From Rhodospirillaceae bacterium SYSU D60007 (GTDB taxonomy: Bacteria > Pseudomonadota > Alphaproteobacteria > Reyranellales > Reyranellaceae), in contig QOCQ01000032.1 in NCBI GenBank assembly GCA_003574685.1, positions 1-47,168 of the forward strand: DNA of 47,168 bases, in the 5' to 3' direction. This document shows, in pieces, positions 14,993 through 24,700 of this stretch (position 1 is its first letter; each line of letters opens with the position of its first letter). The position numbers were made by a program, and so were the translations under genes. The notes beneath the pieces were generated by a model. That model saw only the letters and a list, made by a program, of their open reading frames with translations. It did no database searches and was not told the origin of the DNA.

Positions 14993-16309
14993 CTACTGCT
15001 CGCGGAAGGCGCGGATGAAGCTGTCGTGCAGAGGCTGCACGAGATACGCGAGGAAGGTGCGCTCGCCGACGAGGATCATGCCTTCCACCGGCATGCCGGG
15101 GGTGAGCTGCACCTCGCGCAGCCGGGCCAGCTCGCCTTCATCGATGGCGATGTGCGCCCGGTAGAACGAGCGCTGCGCCTTGTCGTCGATCACGGCGTCG
15201 GCGGACACGAAGACGACCGTGCCATGCAGGAACGGCACCAGCCGCTGCTTGAACGCGGGCAACCGCACCTGGGCCTGCAGGCCGGTATGCACGACATCGA
15301 TGTCGCCGGGCGACACGTAGACTTCGGCCACCAGACGGTAGTCGCCGGGAACGATGTCGAGAACCGCCTCGCCGGGCCGGACAACGCCACCCGGCGTCAG
15401 CAGGCGGGAGTTGAGGACGATGCCGCCGACCGGCGCGACGATGTCACGCCGCTGCGCCACGTCAGCGGCCCGCTTTTCCTTCTCCAGCACTTCAACCAGC
15501 TTCTGCAGCACGTCGGCCAGCTCGCCGGAAACCTCCTTCGCCTGCTGGTCGCGCAGCAGCGTCATCTGGGCCCGGTTCTCGGCGATGCTGGCCTCGCTGC
15601 GCACGATCTGCGACTCAAGCTCGCTGCGATTGCCGACCAGCGCCGCCTCCTGCCGCTGGAGGGCCAGCAGGCGCGCCTTCTTTTCCAGCCCCAACCGCAC
15701 GACCTCGGCGACGATGGCGATCTCGCGACGCAGCAACTCAAGCTGCTCCGATTGCGATTTGATCTGGGCGCGGGCACTGTTGATCGTGGCGTCGGACTGG
15801 CTGATGCGCTCGGCGAGAACCCGCAACTGGCTGTCCATCGCGGTGCGGCGGCTGATGAAGAGCGCGCCCTGCGCCGCGATCGCGTCCGCCACACGCGGAT
15901 CGGTTCCCTGCAGCAGCTCGGCAGGCCAGGTGATTTCCGTGGCGCCGGCGTGCTCTGCGATCAGGCGGGCCTGCTGCGCCAGCAGGGTCATGTGCTGCGA
16001 CCTGAGCGTCGCCTGCTCGGCCGTGCTGGCGACATCGTCGAGCCGCGCCAGCACCTGGCCGGCCTGCACACGATCGCCGTCGCGCACGAGGATCTCGCGC
16101 ACGATGCCGCCCTCCAGGTGCTGCACCGTGCGGCGGCTGCCTTCGGCCTTGATCACACCCGGCGCGATTGCCGCCGACGATAGCGGCGCCAGCGAACCCC
16201 ACAGACCGAAGGTACCGGCGAACAGCAGGACCGCGGCGAAACCCGCCAGCATGGGGCCGCGCACGGGCGGCTGGCCTGGCATGTCCGCTGCTGCGTGCCC
16301 CGGCCGCAT
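14993..16309 (-). CDS. Type I secretion membrane-fusion protein (HlyD/PrtE family)
   Basis: 438 residues from ATG 16309, overlapping the exporter stop as TGATG; a GTG one codon earlier is the alternative. A cytoplasmic head and one TM helix (about 20-42, MLAGFAAVLLFAGTFGLWGS) precede the lipoyl-like half-motif GGIVREILVRDGDRVQAGQVLARLDD. A long coiled-coil hairpin follows (about 95-280), then the second lipoyl half and beta-barrel (RDIVAPVGGIVLNS, MPVEGMILVGERTFLAYLVQPL). It links the inner-membrane ABC exporter to a TolC-type outer-membrane duct. No tolC homologue is in the window. Last gene of the RTX cassette. Confidence 0.95.
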   Translation of the reverse strand: MRPGHAAADMPGQPPVRGPMLAGFAAVLLFAGTFGLWGSLAPLSSAAIAPGVIKAEGSRRTVQHLEGGIVREILVRDGDRVQAGQVLARLDDVASTAEQATLRSQHMTLLAQQARLIAEHAGATEITWPAELLQGTDPRVADAIAAQGALFISRRTAMDSQLRVLAERISQSDATINSARAQIKSQSEQLELLRREIAIVAEVVRLGLEKKARLLALQRQEAALVGNRSELESQIVRSEASIAENRAQMTLLRDQQAKEVSGELADVLQKLVEVLEKEKRAADVAQRRDIVAPVGGIVLNSRLLTPGGVVRPGEAVLDIVPGDYRLVAEVYVSPGDIDVVHTGLQAQVRLPAFKQRLVPFLHGTVVFVSADAVIDDKAQRSFYRAHIAIDEGELARLREVQLTPGMPVEGMILVGERTFLAYLVQPLHDSFIRAFREQ

Positions 16310-18057
16310 CACGCCTCCACCCCGGCAGGTACGGCCGCACGTGCGGGCAGGGGGCTGCTCGCTGTCGGCGGTGGGCTGCCCGTCACCGGCCGGATGAGAT
16401 GTTTCATCACCTCCTCGCGCGGGCCGAACGCCTCGATGGCGCCGTCACGCATCACCAGCGCCTTGTCGACGGTCTGCACCAGCGATGGCCGATGGGTGAC
16501 GAGGATGGTCGTGGCCCGCCGCGCCTTCAGCAGCGCCAGCGCCCGCACCAGCGCCAGCTCGCCTTCGGTGTCGAGGTTGGCATTGGGCTCGTCGAGCACC
16601 ACGAAGCGCGGCTGGCGGAAGAGGGCGCGCGCGAGCGCGATGCGCTGCCGCTGGCCGCCCGACAGCAGCGCGCCGGCCTCGCCGATCTGCGTTTCGTAAC
16701 CGTTGGGCAGCCGCAGGATCATCTCGTGACAGCCCGCAAGCCGGGCGGCCTCGATAACCTCGTCCGGCGCCGCCTCGTCCATGCGCGCGATATTGGTGAA
16801 CACCGTGCCGTCGAACAGCTCCACGTCCTGCGGCAGATAGCCGACATGCCGGCCGAGATCATCGCGCAGCCACGCGAAGAGGTTCGCGCCGTCGAGCCGG
16901 GCGGCACCGGTCGTCGGTTCCAGCACGCCGATCAGCAGGCGCAGCAACGTGGTCTTGCCCGCCGCCGACGGCCCCAGCACGGCCAGCGACTCGCCGGGCT
17001 CGAGGCCAAAGGTGATGCCCTTGATCATCGGCAGGCGGCTTCCCGGAAAGGCGTAGGTGAGCCGCTCGACCGCCAGCCGGCCCTCGGGCTCCGGCAGGGG
17101 AATGCCCGGGGGGCGCAGCGGGGGTTGCGCCAGATGCGCTTTCAACCGCTGCCAGCTTTGCCGCGCGGCCAGGAGCTGCTTCCAGGTGGCGCTCGTCTGT
17201 TCGACCGGCGCCAGCGCCCGGCCCATGATGATCGACGCGGCGATCATTGCGCCGCCGGTGATCTCGTTCTGCAGCACCAGCCACGCGCCCGCACCGAGGC
17301 ACGCCACCTGCACAGCCACGCGCAGGAACCGGATGACCGCCAGCAGGATGGCCGCGACATCGCCGGCATATTGCTGGTCGGCCGCCAGCAGGGCCGCCTG
17401 GTTCTGCCAGCGGCGCAGGACGGCCGGCACCATCCCCATGCTGTCGATGATCTCGGCATTGCGCGCCACCGCGTCGGTCTGCCGGTGAAGGGCGACCGCG
17501 CCGGCATTGGCCCGCCTGAGCCGGGCATCGGTCAGCCAGCCATTGGCAAGCGTCGAGACGAACAGCAGCACGGTGCCGGCAGTCGCGATCCACCCGATCA
17601 GCGGATGGAACAGGAAGGCGACGGCCATATAGATCGGCACCCACGGCAGGTCGTAGAGCGACATCATCGCGGGGCTGCCGAGGAAGGACCGGCACACGCC
17701 GAGATCGCGCAGGCCGTCCATGGCGCCGGCCGCGCCGCGCAGGCGGCCTTCAAGACCGCGCTCCAGCGTTTCCGGGCCGACGATCCGCTCGATCCAGCCG
17801 CCGGTGCGGCCCAGCACCAGGCCGCGGACCGCCTCCAGCACGCTCTGGAACATCAGGGCCAGAACGGCGATCAGGGTCAGGTAGACCAGCGTGTCGATGC
17901 TCTGCGACGCCAGGACCCGGTCGAAGAGCTGCAGCATGTAGAGCGACGTGGTCAGCGTCAGCAGGTTCACGATCAGGCTGAAGAAGCCAACACAGGCGAA
18001 CTGCCGCCGCACCTTGCGCAATGCGCGCTCAAGGCTTGTCTGGGCAGAGCCAGACAT
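16309..18057 (-). CDS. Type I secretion ABC exporter (PrtD/AprD family)
   Basis: 582 residues: a six-helix ABC transmembrane domain (about 20-310) fused to an ATPase. Walker A GPSAAGKTT (362-370), signature LSGGQ (465-469), Walker B FVVLDE (485-490) and switch His (ILVTHRP) are intact. There is no N-terminal C39 peptidase-like domain, so it belongs to the PrtD/LapB-like group that exports RTX proteins using an uncleaved C-terminal signal. Four bases downstream of the serralysin-like gene and overlapping the membrane-fusion gene, it is placed to export the three RTX proteins encoded just upstream. Confidence 0.96.
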   Translation of the reverse strand: MSGSAQTSLERALRKVRRQFACVGFFSLIVNLLTLTTSLYMLQLFDRVLASQSIDTLVYLTLIAVLALMFQSVLEAVRGLVLGRTGGWIERIVGPETLERGLEGRLRGAAGAMDGLRDLGVCRSFLGSPAMMSLYDLPWVPIYMAVAFLFHPLIGWIATAGTVLLFVSTLANGWLTDARLRRANAGAVALHRQTDAVARNAEIIDSMGMVPAVLRRWQNQAALLAADQQYAGDVAAILLAVIRFLRVAVQVACLGAGAWLVLQNEITGGAMIAASIIMGRALAPVEQTSATWKQLLAARQSWQRLKAHLAQPPLRPPGIPLPEPEGRLAVERLTYAFPGSRLPMIKGITFGLEPGESLAVLGPSAAGKTTLLRLLIGVLEPTTGAARLDGANLFAWLRDDLGRHVGYLPQDVELFDGTVFTNIARMDEAAPDEVIEAARLAGCHEMILRLPNGYETQIGEAGALLSGGQRQRIALARALFRQPRFVVLDEPNANLDTEGELALVRALALLKARRATTILVTHRPSLVQTVDKALVMRDGAIEAFGPREEVMKHLIRPVTGSPPPTASSPLPARAAVPAGVEA

Positions 18058-18061
18058 CGCC

Positions 18062-19918
18062 TCACACGATCAGGAAGTCCGACCTGGTGAGGGCCAGACC
18101 ATCGTCGAGGGTGGCGAACTGCACGGCCCCGCCGGCAGCCGAGCCGTTGGCGTCGTACAGCAGGGCGCCGGTCGCCTTGTTGTAGATGATGCGGTCCGTG
18201 GAGTCGGCCGCGGCCGTGCCGATACGGAAGGCGCTGGCCGCCAGGGTGCCCGCCGCGCCGGCGGCGGTGAAGATGCTGTTCTCCAGCCGGATGGTGTCGC
18301 TGGCCACCGAATAGTCGGTGATGTAGTCCACGTTGCTTGTGCCCAGCGTCGTACTGAAGAAGAAATGGTCGGCACCCGCCGCGCCCGTCAGGGTGTCCTT
18401 GCCGGTGCTGCCGTTCAGCACGTTGTTGCCGGCATTGCCGGTGATGCTGTTGGCGAGCGAGTTGCCGGTGCCGCTGATATGAGCCGAGCCGGTCAGCGTC
18501 AGGTTCTCGATGTACTGGCCCGACAGGCTGAACGTGGCGGCGCTGTAGACCTTGTCCGTGCCCTGGCCAGTGGCCTCGATCACCCTGTCCGATGCCGTGT
18601 TCACATAGTACGTGTCGTTGCCGGCCTTGCCCTCCATGCGGTCGGTGCCGGTGCTGCCGTTCAGTGCGTTCCTGCCAGCATTGCCGATCAGCGTGTTGTT
18701 GAGCGAGTTGCCGGTGCCGTTGATGTTGGCGGTGCCGCTGAGCGTCAGGTTCTCGATGTACTGTCCCGACAGGCTGAAGCTCACCGAGCTGTTGACCTTG
18801 TCGGTGCCCTGGCCGTTGACCTCGATCGCCTTGTCGCCGGCATTGTCGACATACAAGGTGTCGTTGCCGGTCCCGCCCGTCATCCTGTCGGCACCCGTGC
18901 CGCCGATAATGACATCGTTGCCGCCGCCCCCGGTCAATGTGTCGTTGCCTGCCTCTCCCTTGAGGATGTTGGCCACGCCGTTGCCGGTCAGGGTGTCGCT
19001 GCCGCTTCCGCCACGTGCATCCTCGATGGTCACGCCGGGGCCGATGGTGACTGTGCTTCGGGACGCATTCCCTCCCGAGAACTGGATTGTTTCGCTGAGC
19101 TCGCTGAAGTAGCCGGGATTGAGGTTGATCGAGCTGTTCTCCGTGCCGTTGTAGACGATGATATCGTGACCGCCGGCATCGTTGATCGCCTCCCAGTACC
19201 GGGTCCCGTCGTTGAAGGTGTAGGTGCTGTTCCCGGCATTGATGGTGGTGTTCCGGCCGTACATCGCCTGGATTGCAACAAGGTCGTAGTACATCGGGGT
19301 TGTCGGATAGAACGAGGCATAGTCGTCATCGGCCCACGGCGAGGCCGTGTAGCTCATGATCGTGTAGAAATAATTGTCCTGGCCGGCCGGAACGGGGTTC
19401 GGCGAGTCAAACGAATGCTTCAGGCCCAGCGCATGCCCGATCTCGTGGAGAACGGTGTGATAGTCGTATGTGCCCTTCGGAATAGTCGCGCTGCCGGTCG
19501 GATTGAAGTTGTCGAAGTTGAACCAGACATCGCCGGCGGCCGGGTTGTTGCCCGGCAAATAGGCATGGGCGTTCGCCTCAGGATTGGTGTCGGTGTAGGT
19601 GAAACGCAGCTCGCCAACGGTCGTCGAATTGTCGGCAACCTCGACGAATCTGACATTGGCGGAGGCGGCCCACGTCCTCAATCCCTGATGGACGGCCGCC
19701 TGATCGCCGGGCAGAAGCGATGCCCAGCCGCTCCATTCGAATTCGGCGGAATAGTATGAATCGAAATACGCCGTGCCGGTGGGGAAGCTGTAGGTGAGGG
19801 TCACCCCGGTGCCGAGGCCGCCGCCCCATTTCACCCCGGCGGCAAGATAGATCCCCGCGCCCGTATCTGCCGGATCAAACGTCGTAACCGGCACGGAATT
19901 GCTTGTTGGCGTTGCCAA
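18062..19918 (-). CDS. Serralysin-like secreted metallopeptidase (M10B) with RTX repeats
   Basis: 618 residues from a TTG at 19918 (GGGGAG eight bases upstream; no in-frame ATG fits). The metzincin site is complete: HEIGHALGLKH (His158, Glu159, His162, His168) and Met-turn TIMSY (Met188). A long C-terminal beta-roll follows (about 300-510), with RTX nonapeptides (GEAGNDTLTGGGGNDVIIGG) alternating with the longer DTYYVNTASDRVIEATGQGTD units. The last ~95 residues (TDYSVASDTIRLENSIF...DFLIV) are near-identical to the other two RTX proteins and must carry the type I secretion signal. Calcium folds the repeats outside the cell. Target proteins unknown. Confidence 0.93.
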   Translation of the reverse strand: MATPTSNSVPVTTFDPADTGAGIYLAAGVKWGGGLGTGVTLTYSFPTGTAYFDSYYSAEFEWSGWASLLPGDQAAVHQGLRTWAASANVRFVEVADNSTTVGELRFTYTDTNPEANAHAYLPGNNPAAGDVWFNFDNFNPTGSATIPKGTYDYHTVLHEIGHALGLKHSFDSPNPVPAGQDNYFYTIMSYTASPWADDDYASFYPTTPMYYDLVAIQAMYGRNTTINAGNSTYTFNDGTRYWEAINDAGGHDIIVYNGTENSSINLNPGYFSELSETIQFSGGNASRSTVTIGPGVTIEDARGGSGSDTLTGNGVANILKGEAGNDTLTGGGGNDVIIGGTGADRMTGGTGNDTLYVDNAGDKAIEVNGQGTDKVNSSVSFSLSGQYIENLTLSGTANINGTGNSLNNTLIGNAGRNALNGSTGTDRMEGKAGNDTYYVNTASDRVIEATGQGTDKVYSAATFSLSGQYIENLTLTGSAHISGTGNSLANSITGNAGNNVLNGSTGKDTLTGAAGADHFFFSTTLGTSNVDYITDYSVASDTIRLENSIFTAAGAAGTLAASAFRIGTAAADSTDRIIYNKATGALLYDANGSAAGGAVQFATLDDGLALTRSDFLIV

Positions 19919-19940
19919 GTCTGCTCTCCCCGCGCAATCG

Positions 19941-21542
19941 CTAGACGATCAGGAAATCCGACCGGGTCAGCGCGAGGCCGTCATCGAGCGTGGCGAACTG
20001 CACGGCCGCACCGGCGCCCGAGCCGTCGGCGTCGTAGAGCAGGGCGCCGGTCGACGGGTCGTAGATGATGCGGTCCGAAGCGTCGGCGGCAGCCGCGCCG
20101 ATGCGCAACACGCCGGCCGCCAGCGTGCCCGGCGCGCCGATCGCGGTGAAGATGCTGTCCTCCAGCCGGATGGTGTCGCTCGCCACCGAATAGTCGGTGA
20201 TGCTGTCCACGTTGGTACTGCCGAGGGCGTTGCTGAAGAAGAAATGGTCGGCGCCCAGGCTTCCGGTCAGAGTGTCCCCGCCCGCGCCGCCGTTCAGCAC
20301 GTTATTGCCGGCGTTACCGAGCAGCGTGTTGTTCAGCCCGTTGCCGGTGCCGCTGATATCGGCCGAGCCGGTGAGGGTCAGGTTTTCGATGCTCTGGCCG
20401 GCGAGGCTGAACGTGGTGGCGCTGTTGACCTTGTCGGTGCCCTGGCCACTGGCCTCGATCACCTTGTCCGCGGCGTTGTCCACCGAATAGATGTCGTTAC
20501 CCGCCTTGCCTTCCATGCGGTCGGCCCCGGTGCTGCCGTTCAACACGTTATTGCCGGCATTGCCGATCAGGACATTCTTGAGCGAATTGCCGGTGCCGTT
20601 GATACTGGCGGAACCGGTGAGCGTCAGATTCTCGACCTGCTGTCCCGCCAGACTGAAGGTGACCGAGCTGTTCACCTTGTCGGTGCCCTGGCCACTGGCC
20701 TCGATCACCGTGTCCGCGGCGTTGTCCACCGAGTAGGTGTCGTTGCCCGCCTTGCCCTCCATGCGGTCGGCGCCGGTGCCGCCGTTCAGCCCGTTGTTGC
20801 CGGCATTGCCGACCAGGGTGTTCTTGAGCGAGTTGCCGATGCCGCTGGTATGGGCGGAGCCGGTGAGCGTCAGGTTCTCGACGTACTGTCCAGCCAGACT
20901 GAAACTCGTCGAGCTGTTGACCTTGTCGGTGCCCTGGCCATTGGCCTCGATCACCCGGTCGGCGGAGGTGTTCACCACGTAGGTGTCGTTGCCGCGGCCT
21001 CCCGCCATGGTATCGGTACCGGTGCCGCCATCGATCAGGTCGTTGCCATCCCCGGCGAAGATCACGTCGTTGCCGCCGCCCATGCGCAGGATGTCGTTGC
21101 CGCGCAGATTGAAGGAAGCGCCATCGCCCACCTCCATGCCGGCCGGCGCAAAGTCTGCCGCGCTGGTGCCGTTGTAGGTCCAGTCGAGCCCCATGAAGTA
21201 GTCTTCAAGGGCGAAGATGTTGGTTCCCAGATCCTCCTGCCGGATGGCGCTGGCGATGTCTGCGGCCGGCAGGCTGCCGGTGATCGTGCCCTGAAAGACT
21301 CCACCGACCTCGAAAGACACGCTTTTGATGGTGCCGCCCGTGAGGCCGGAGCTGTTGTACGTGAAGCCGCTGCCCCGCACGGTTGCGACGGCTTCCTCGC
21401 CGCCAAAGAATCCGAGCAACTCGAAGCTCGTCGAGCTGTGTGTTCCCACCTCTGCTTCGGTTGTTGCCCAGTCGATGAAGTCGATGACATCGCCAAGGGT
21501 GGCGCCGGACCCGGATGCAGGCGTGACGGTTACCGACGGCAT
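19941..21542 (-). CDS. Type I-secreted RTX protein without enzymatic domain
   Basis: 533 residues from ATG 21542 (MPSVTVTPAS) behind GGGGGAG. Residues about 1-145 are a beta-rich head of unknown family, containing FGGEEAVATVRGSGFTYN and TSAADFAPAGMEVGDGASFNLRGND. The rest is RTX: first NDVIFAGDGNDLIDGGTGTD, then four copies of a unit of about 82 residues, (M)-x-G-(K/R)-x-GNDTY-x-V...VIEA-(N/S)-GQGTDKVNS...ENLTLTGSA, and a C-terminal ~95 residues ending ALTRSDFLIV like its neighbours. The heads differ between the three RTX proteins and the tails do not, so the head is likely the functional part: adhesin, lectin-like or matrix protein (inference). Confidence 0.88.
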   Translation of the reverse strand: MPSVTVTPASGSGATLGDVIDFIDWATTEAEVGTHSSTSFELLGFFGGEEAVATVRGSGFTYNSSGLTGGTIKSVSFEVGGVFQGTITGSLPAADIASAIRQEDLGTNIFALEDYFMGLDWTYNGTSAADFAPAGMEVGDGASFNLRGNDILRMGGGNDVIFAGDGNDLIDGGTGTDTMAGGRGNDTYVVNTSADRVIEANGQGTDKVNSSTSFSLAGQYVENLTLTGSAHTSGIGNSLKNTLVGNAGNNGLNGGTGADRMEGKAGNDTYSVDNAADTVIEASGQGTDKVNSSVTFSLAGQQVENLTLTGSASINGTGNSLKNVLIGNAGNNVLNGSTGADRMEGKAGNDIYSVDNAADKVIEASGQGTDKVNSATTFSLAGQSIENLTLTGSADISGTGNGLNNTLLGNAGNNVLNGGAGGDTLTGSLGADHFFFSNALGSTNVDSITDYSVASDTIRLEDSIFTAIGAPGTLAAGVLRIGAAAADASDRIIYDPSTGALLYDADGSGAGAAVQFATLDDGLALTRSDFLIV

Positions 21543-21721
21543 AACGATCTCCCCCAAGAACGCTTACTTAAAGTAGAAAAAGAAGTTCGCAGATCAAAGA
21601 AAATACCAGAAGGCCAGCCGTCGCGGCAATATGCATTCCTATTGTTCTATCCGCAACGGACCAAAGCCGCCGTGGCGGAGTCCGCGAAAAAACGACCTGC
21701 TCCCTTGGGAAGAGTCACTTG

Positions 21722-24700
21722 CTACACGATCAGGAAATCCGACCGGGTCAGCGCGAGGCCGTCGTCGAGGGTGGCGAACTGCCGCGCCGCGCCGGCGCCC
21801 GAGCCGTCGGCATCGTAGAGCAGGGCGCCGGTCGCGGAATTGTAGATGATGCGGTCTGTGGCATCGGCGGCGGCGGCGCCGATGCGGAAGGCGGCGGCGG
21901 CCAGCGTGCCGGTCGCGCCGACGGCAGTGAAGATGCTGTTCTCCAGCCGGATCGTATCGCTCGCCACCGAGTAGTCGGTGATGCGATCGACATTGGTGGT
22001 GCTGCTGAGCGCCGTGTTGAAGAAGAAATGGTCGGCGCCGCCAGCGCCCGTCAGGGTGTCCCGACCGGTGCTGCCGTTCAGGACATTGTTGCCGGCGTTA
22101 CCAGTGATGGTGTTGGCGAGCGAGTTGCCCGTGCCGCTGATGTGGGCCGAACCGGTGAGGGTGAGGTTCTCGATGTATTGGCCGCTGAAGCTGAAGCTGA
22201 CTGAGCTGTACACCTTGTCGGTGCCCTGACCATTGGCCTCGACGACCCGGTCGCCGGCGTTGTCGACATAGTAGGTGTCGCTGCCGGCCTTGCCCTCCAT
22301 CCGGTCGGCGCCCGTGCTGGCGGCCAGCACGTTCTTGCCGGCGTTCCCGATCAGGGTGTTGTTCAGCCCGTTACCCTTGGCGTTGATGTTGGCGGAGCCG
22401 GTGAGCGTCAGGTGCTCGATATGCTGGCCGGCGAGGCTGAAGCTGACCGAGCTGTTCACCTTGTCGGTGCCCTGGCTGCCGGCCTCGATCACCTTGTCGG
22501 TGGTGTTGTTCACCACATAGGTGTCGTTGCCGGTCGAGCCGGTGAGCACATTGGCGCCGGCGTTGCCTGTCAGAACGTTGTTGAAGGAATTGCCGGTGCC
22601 GTTGATGTTGGCCGTGCCGGTGAGCGTCAGGTGCTCGATGTGCCGGCCCGCCAGGCTGAAGCTGAGCGCGCTGTTCACCGTGTCGGTGCCCTGGGCGCTG
22701 GCCTCGATCACGACATCGCCGGCGTTGTCGACGACATAAATGTCGTTGCCGGTTCTGCCCGCCATCTGGTCGGCGCCCGTCCCGCCGTTCAGCACGTCGT
22801 TGCCCGTGCCGCCGTCGAGATTGTCGTTGCCGGCGTTGCCGTTGAGCGTGTCGTTTCCGCCCTGACCAAAAATGCTGTCGACTCCCGCTGTGCCGTTGAG
22901 GGTCTCGCTGGCTGACTTGCCGTTGATGACGTTGACGGGGGCATTGATGATGGTTGCCTGGCCGCTTGCGATGAGCGCTCCCGAAACCGACAGGCTGAAC
23001 GTCTTGTTGCCTTCGGCGAGAAAGTCACCGAACACCGGCACCGTCACCGCGGCCACGGTCTGGCCGGCCGCGAACGTCACCTGGCCCGATGTCGCCTGGT
23101 AGTCCGATCCGGCCGTGGCTGTGCCGTTCACCGTCGTGTAGTTCAGCGTGATGTCAGTGTCCTGCGCGCGCGACAGCCGCAGCTCGAACGTCACCGGGCG
23201 CTGGCCCGTGTAGCCTTCCCTGATTTGCGGGCTGGACACGAACAGCGCCAGGTCGGAGCCGCTGCCGTCGTCGTCCAGGATCCAGCCGGCTGCCCGGAGC
23301 GTGGTGCCGCCGCCCGCCAGCGTCGCACCGGCGGTTGGGTTGGACAGCGCTACGACAACCGACTCGTCAACCTCATCGTCGAAATCCTGGTCCAGGATCT
23401 CGATATTGATCGTCTGGCTGGTCTCGCCGGCCGCGAAATTGACGACCTGGTTGCGCGCGACATAGTCGACGCCGGATAGCGCCGAGCTGCCGGCCTGCAC
23501 GGTCTGGAAGTCCACGGAGAACTGCTGCGTCGCGGGCTTCGACAGCGTCACGACAAACTGCAGCACCGGCAGTCCCGACGAGCTTTCGACGATCTGCCCG
23601 CCGCTGATCGAGACTACCGGCCCCGTGCCGGCATCATCGTCCAGCAGCGTCGCCTCGCCGGCCGAGCCGGCGAAGCCGTTGGCAATCGCCGCCGTTGGCG
23701 TCACCACCAGCGAGAAGGCCTCGCTCGTCTCCAAACTGGTATCGCCGAACACCGGCACCGCCACTGCGGCCACAGTCTGGCCGGCGAGGAACGTCACCTG
23801 GCCCGATGTCGCCTGGTAGTCCGAGCCGGCCGTGGCCGAGCCGTTCACCGTCGTATAGTTGAGGGTGATGTCGCTGTCCGGGGCGCGCGACAGGCGCAGT
23901 TCGAAGACCGCCACACGCTGGCCCGCGTTGCCCTCCGTCAGTTGCGGGCTGGACACGAAAAGGGACGGGTTGGAGTCGTCGCCCTCGTCATCCAGGATCC
24001 AGCCCGAGCCCCGCAGCGTCGTGCCGCCACCGGCCAGCGTCGCCCCGGCGGTGGGGTTGAACAGCTCGACCACCACGGCCTCGTCAGCTTCATCGGCGAA
24101 GTCCTGGTCCTGGATTTCGATATTGATGACCTGGCTGCTCTCGCCGACCGCGAAGCTGACAAACTGTTCCCGGTCGAAGTAATCGACATCCGACAGCGCC
24201 GTGCCATCGGCCTGCAACGTGCGGAACGAGACGAAAGTCTGTTGCGTCGCGGGCTTGGAGAGGGTGACCACGAATTGCAGCACCGGCAGTCCCGACGAGC
24301 TTTCGACGATCTGCCCGCCGCTGACCGAGATCACCGGCCCCGTGCCGGCATCATCGTCCAGCACGGTCGCTTCGCCGGTCGAGCCGGCAATGCCGTTGGC
24401 GATTGCTGCCGTCGGGGTCACCACCAGCGAGAAGACTTCGCTCGTCTCCATTGCGGTGTTGCCGAACACCGGCACTACCACCGCGGCCACCGTCTGGCCG
24501 GCCAGGAACGTCACCTGCCCCGAAGTGGCCTGGTAATCCGAACCGGCCGTGGCCGAGCCGTTTACCGTCGTGTAGTTGAGTGTGATGTCGCTGTCCGGTA
24601 CCTGGGACAGGCGCAACTCGAACACCGCCAGGCGCTGGCCCGCGTTGCCCTCGATCACCTGCGGGCTGGAGACGAACAGCGATGGGTTGGAGTCGTCGCC

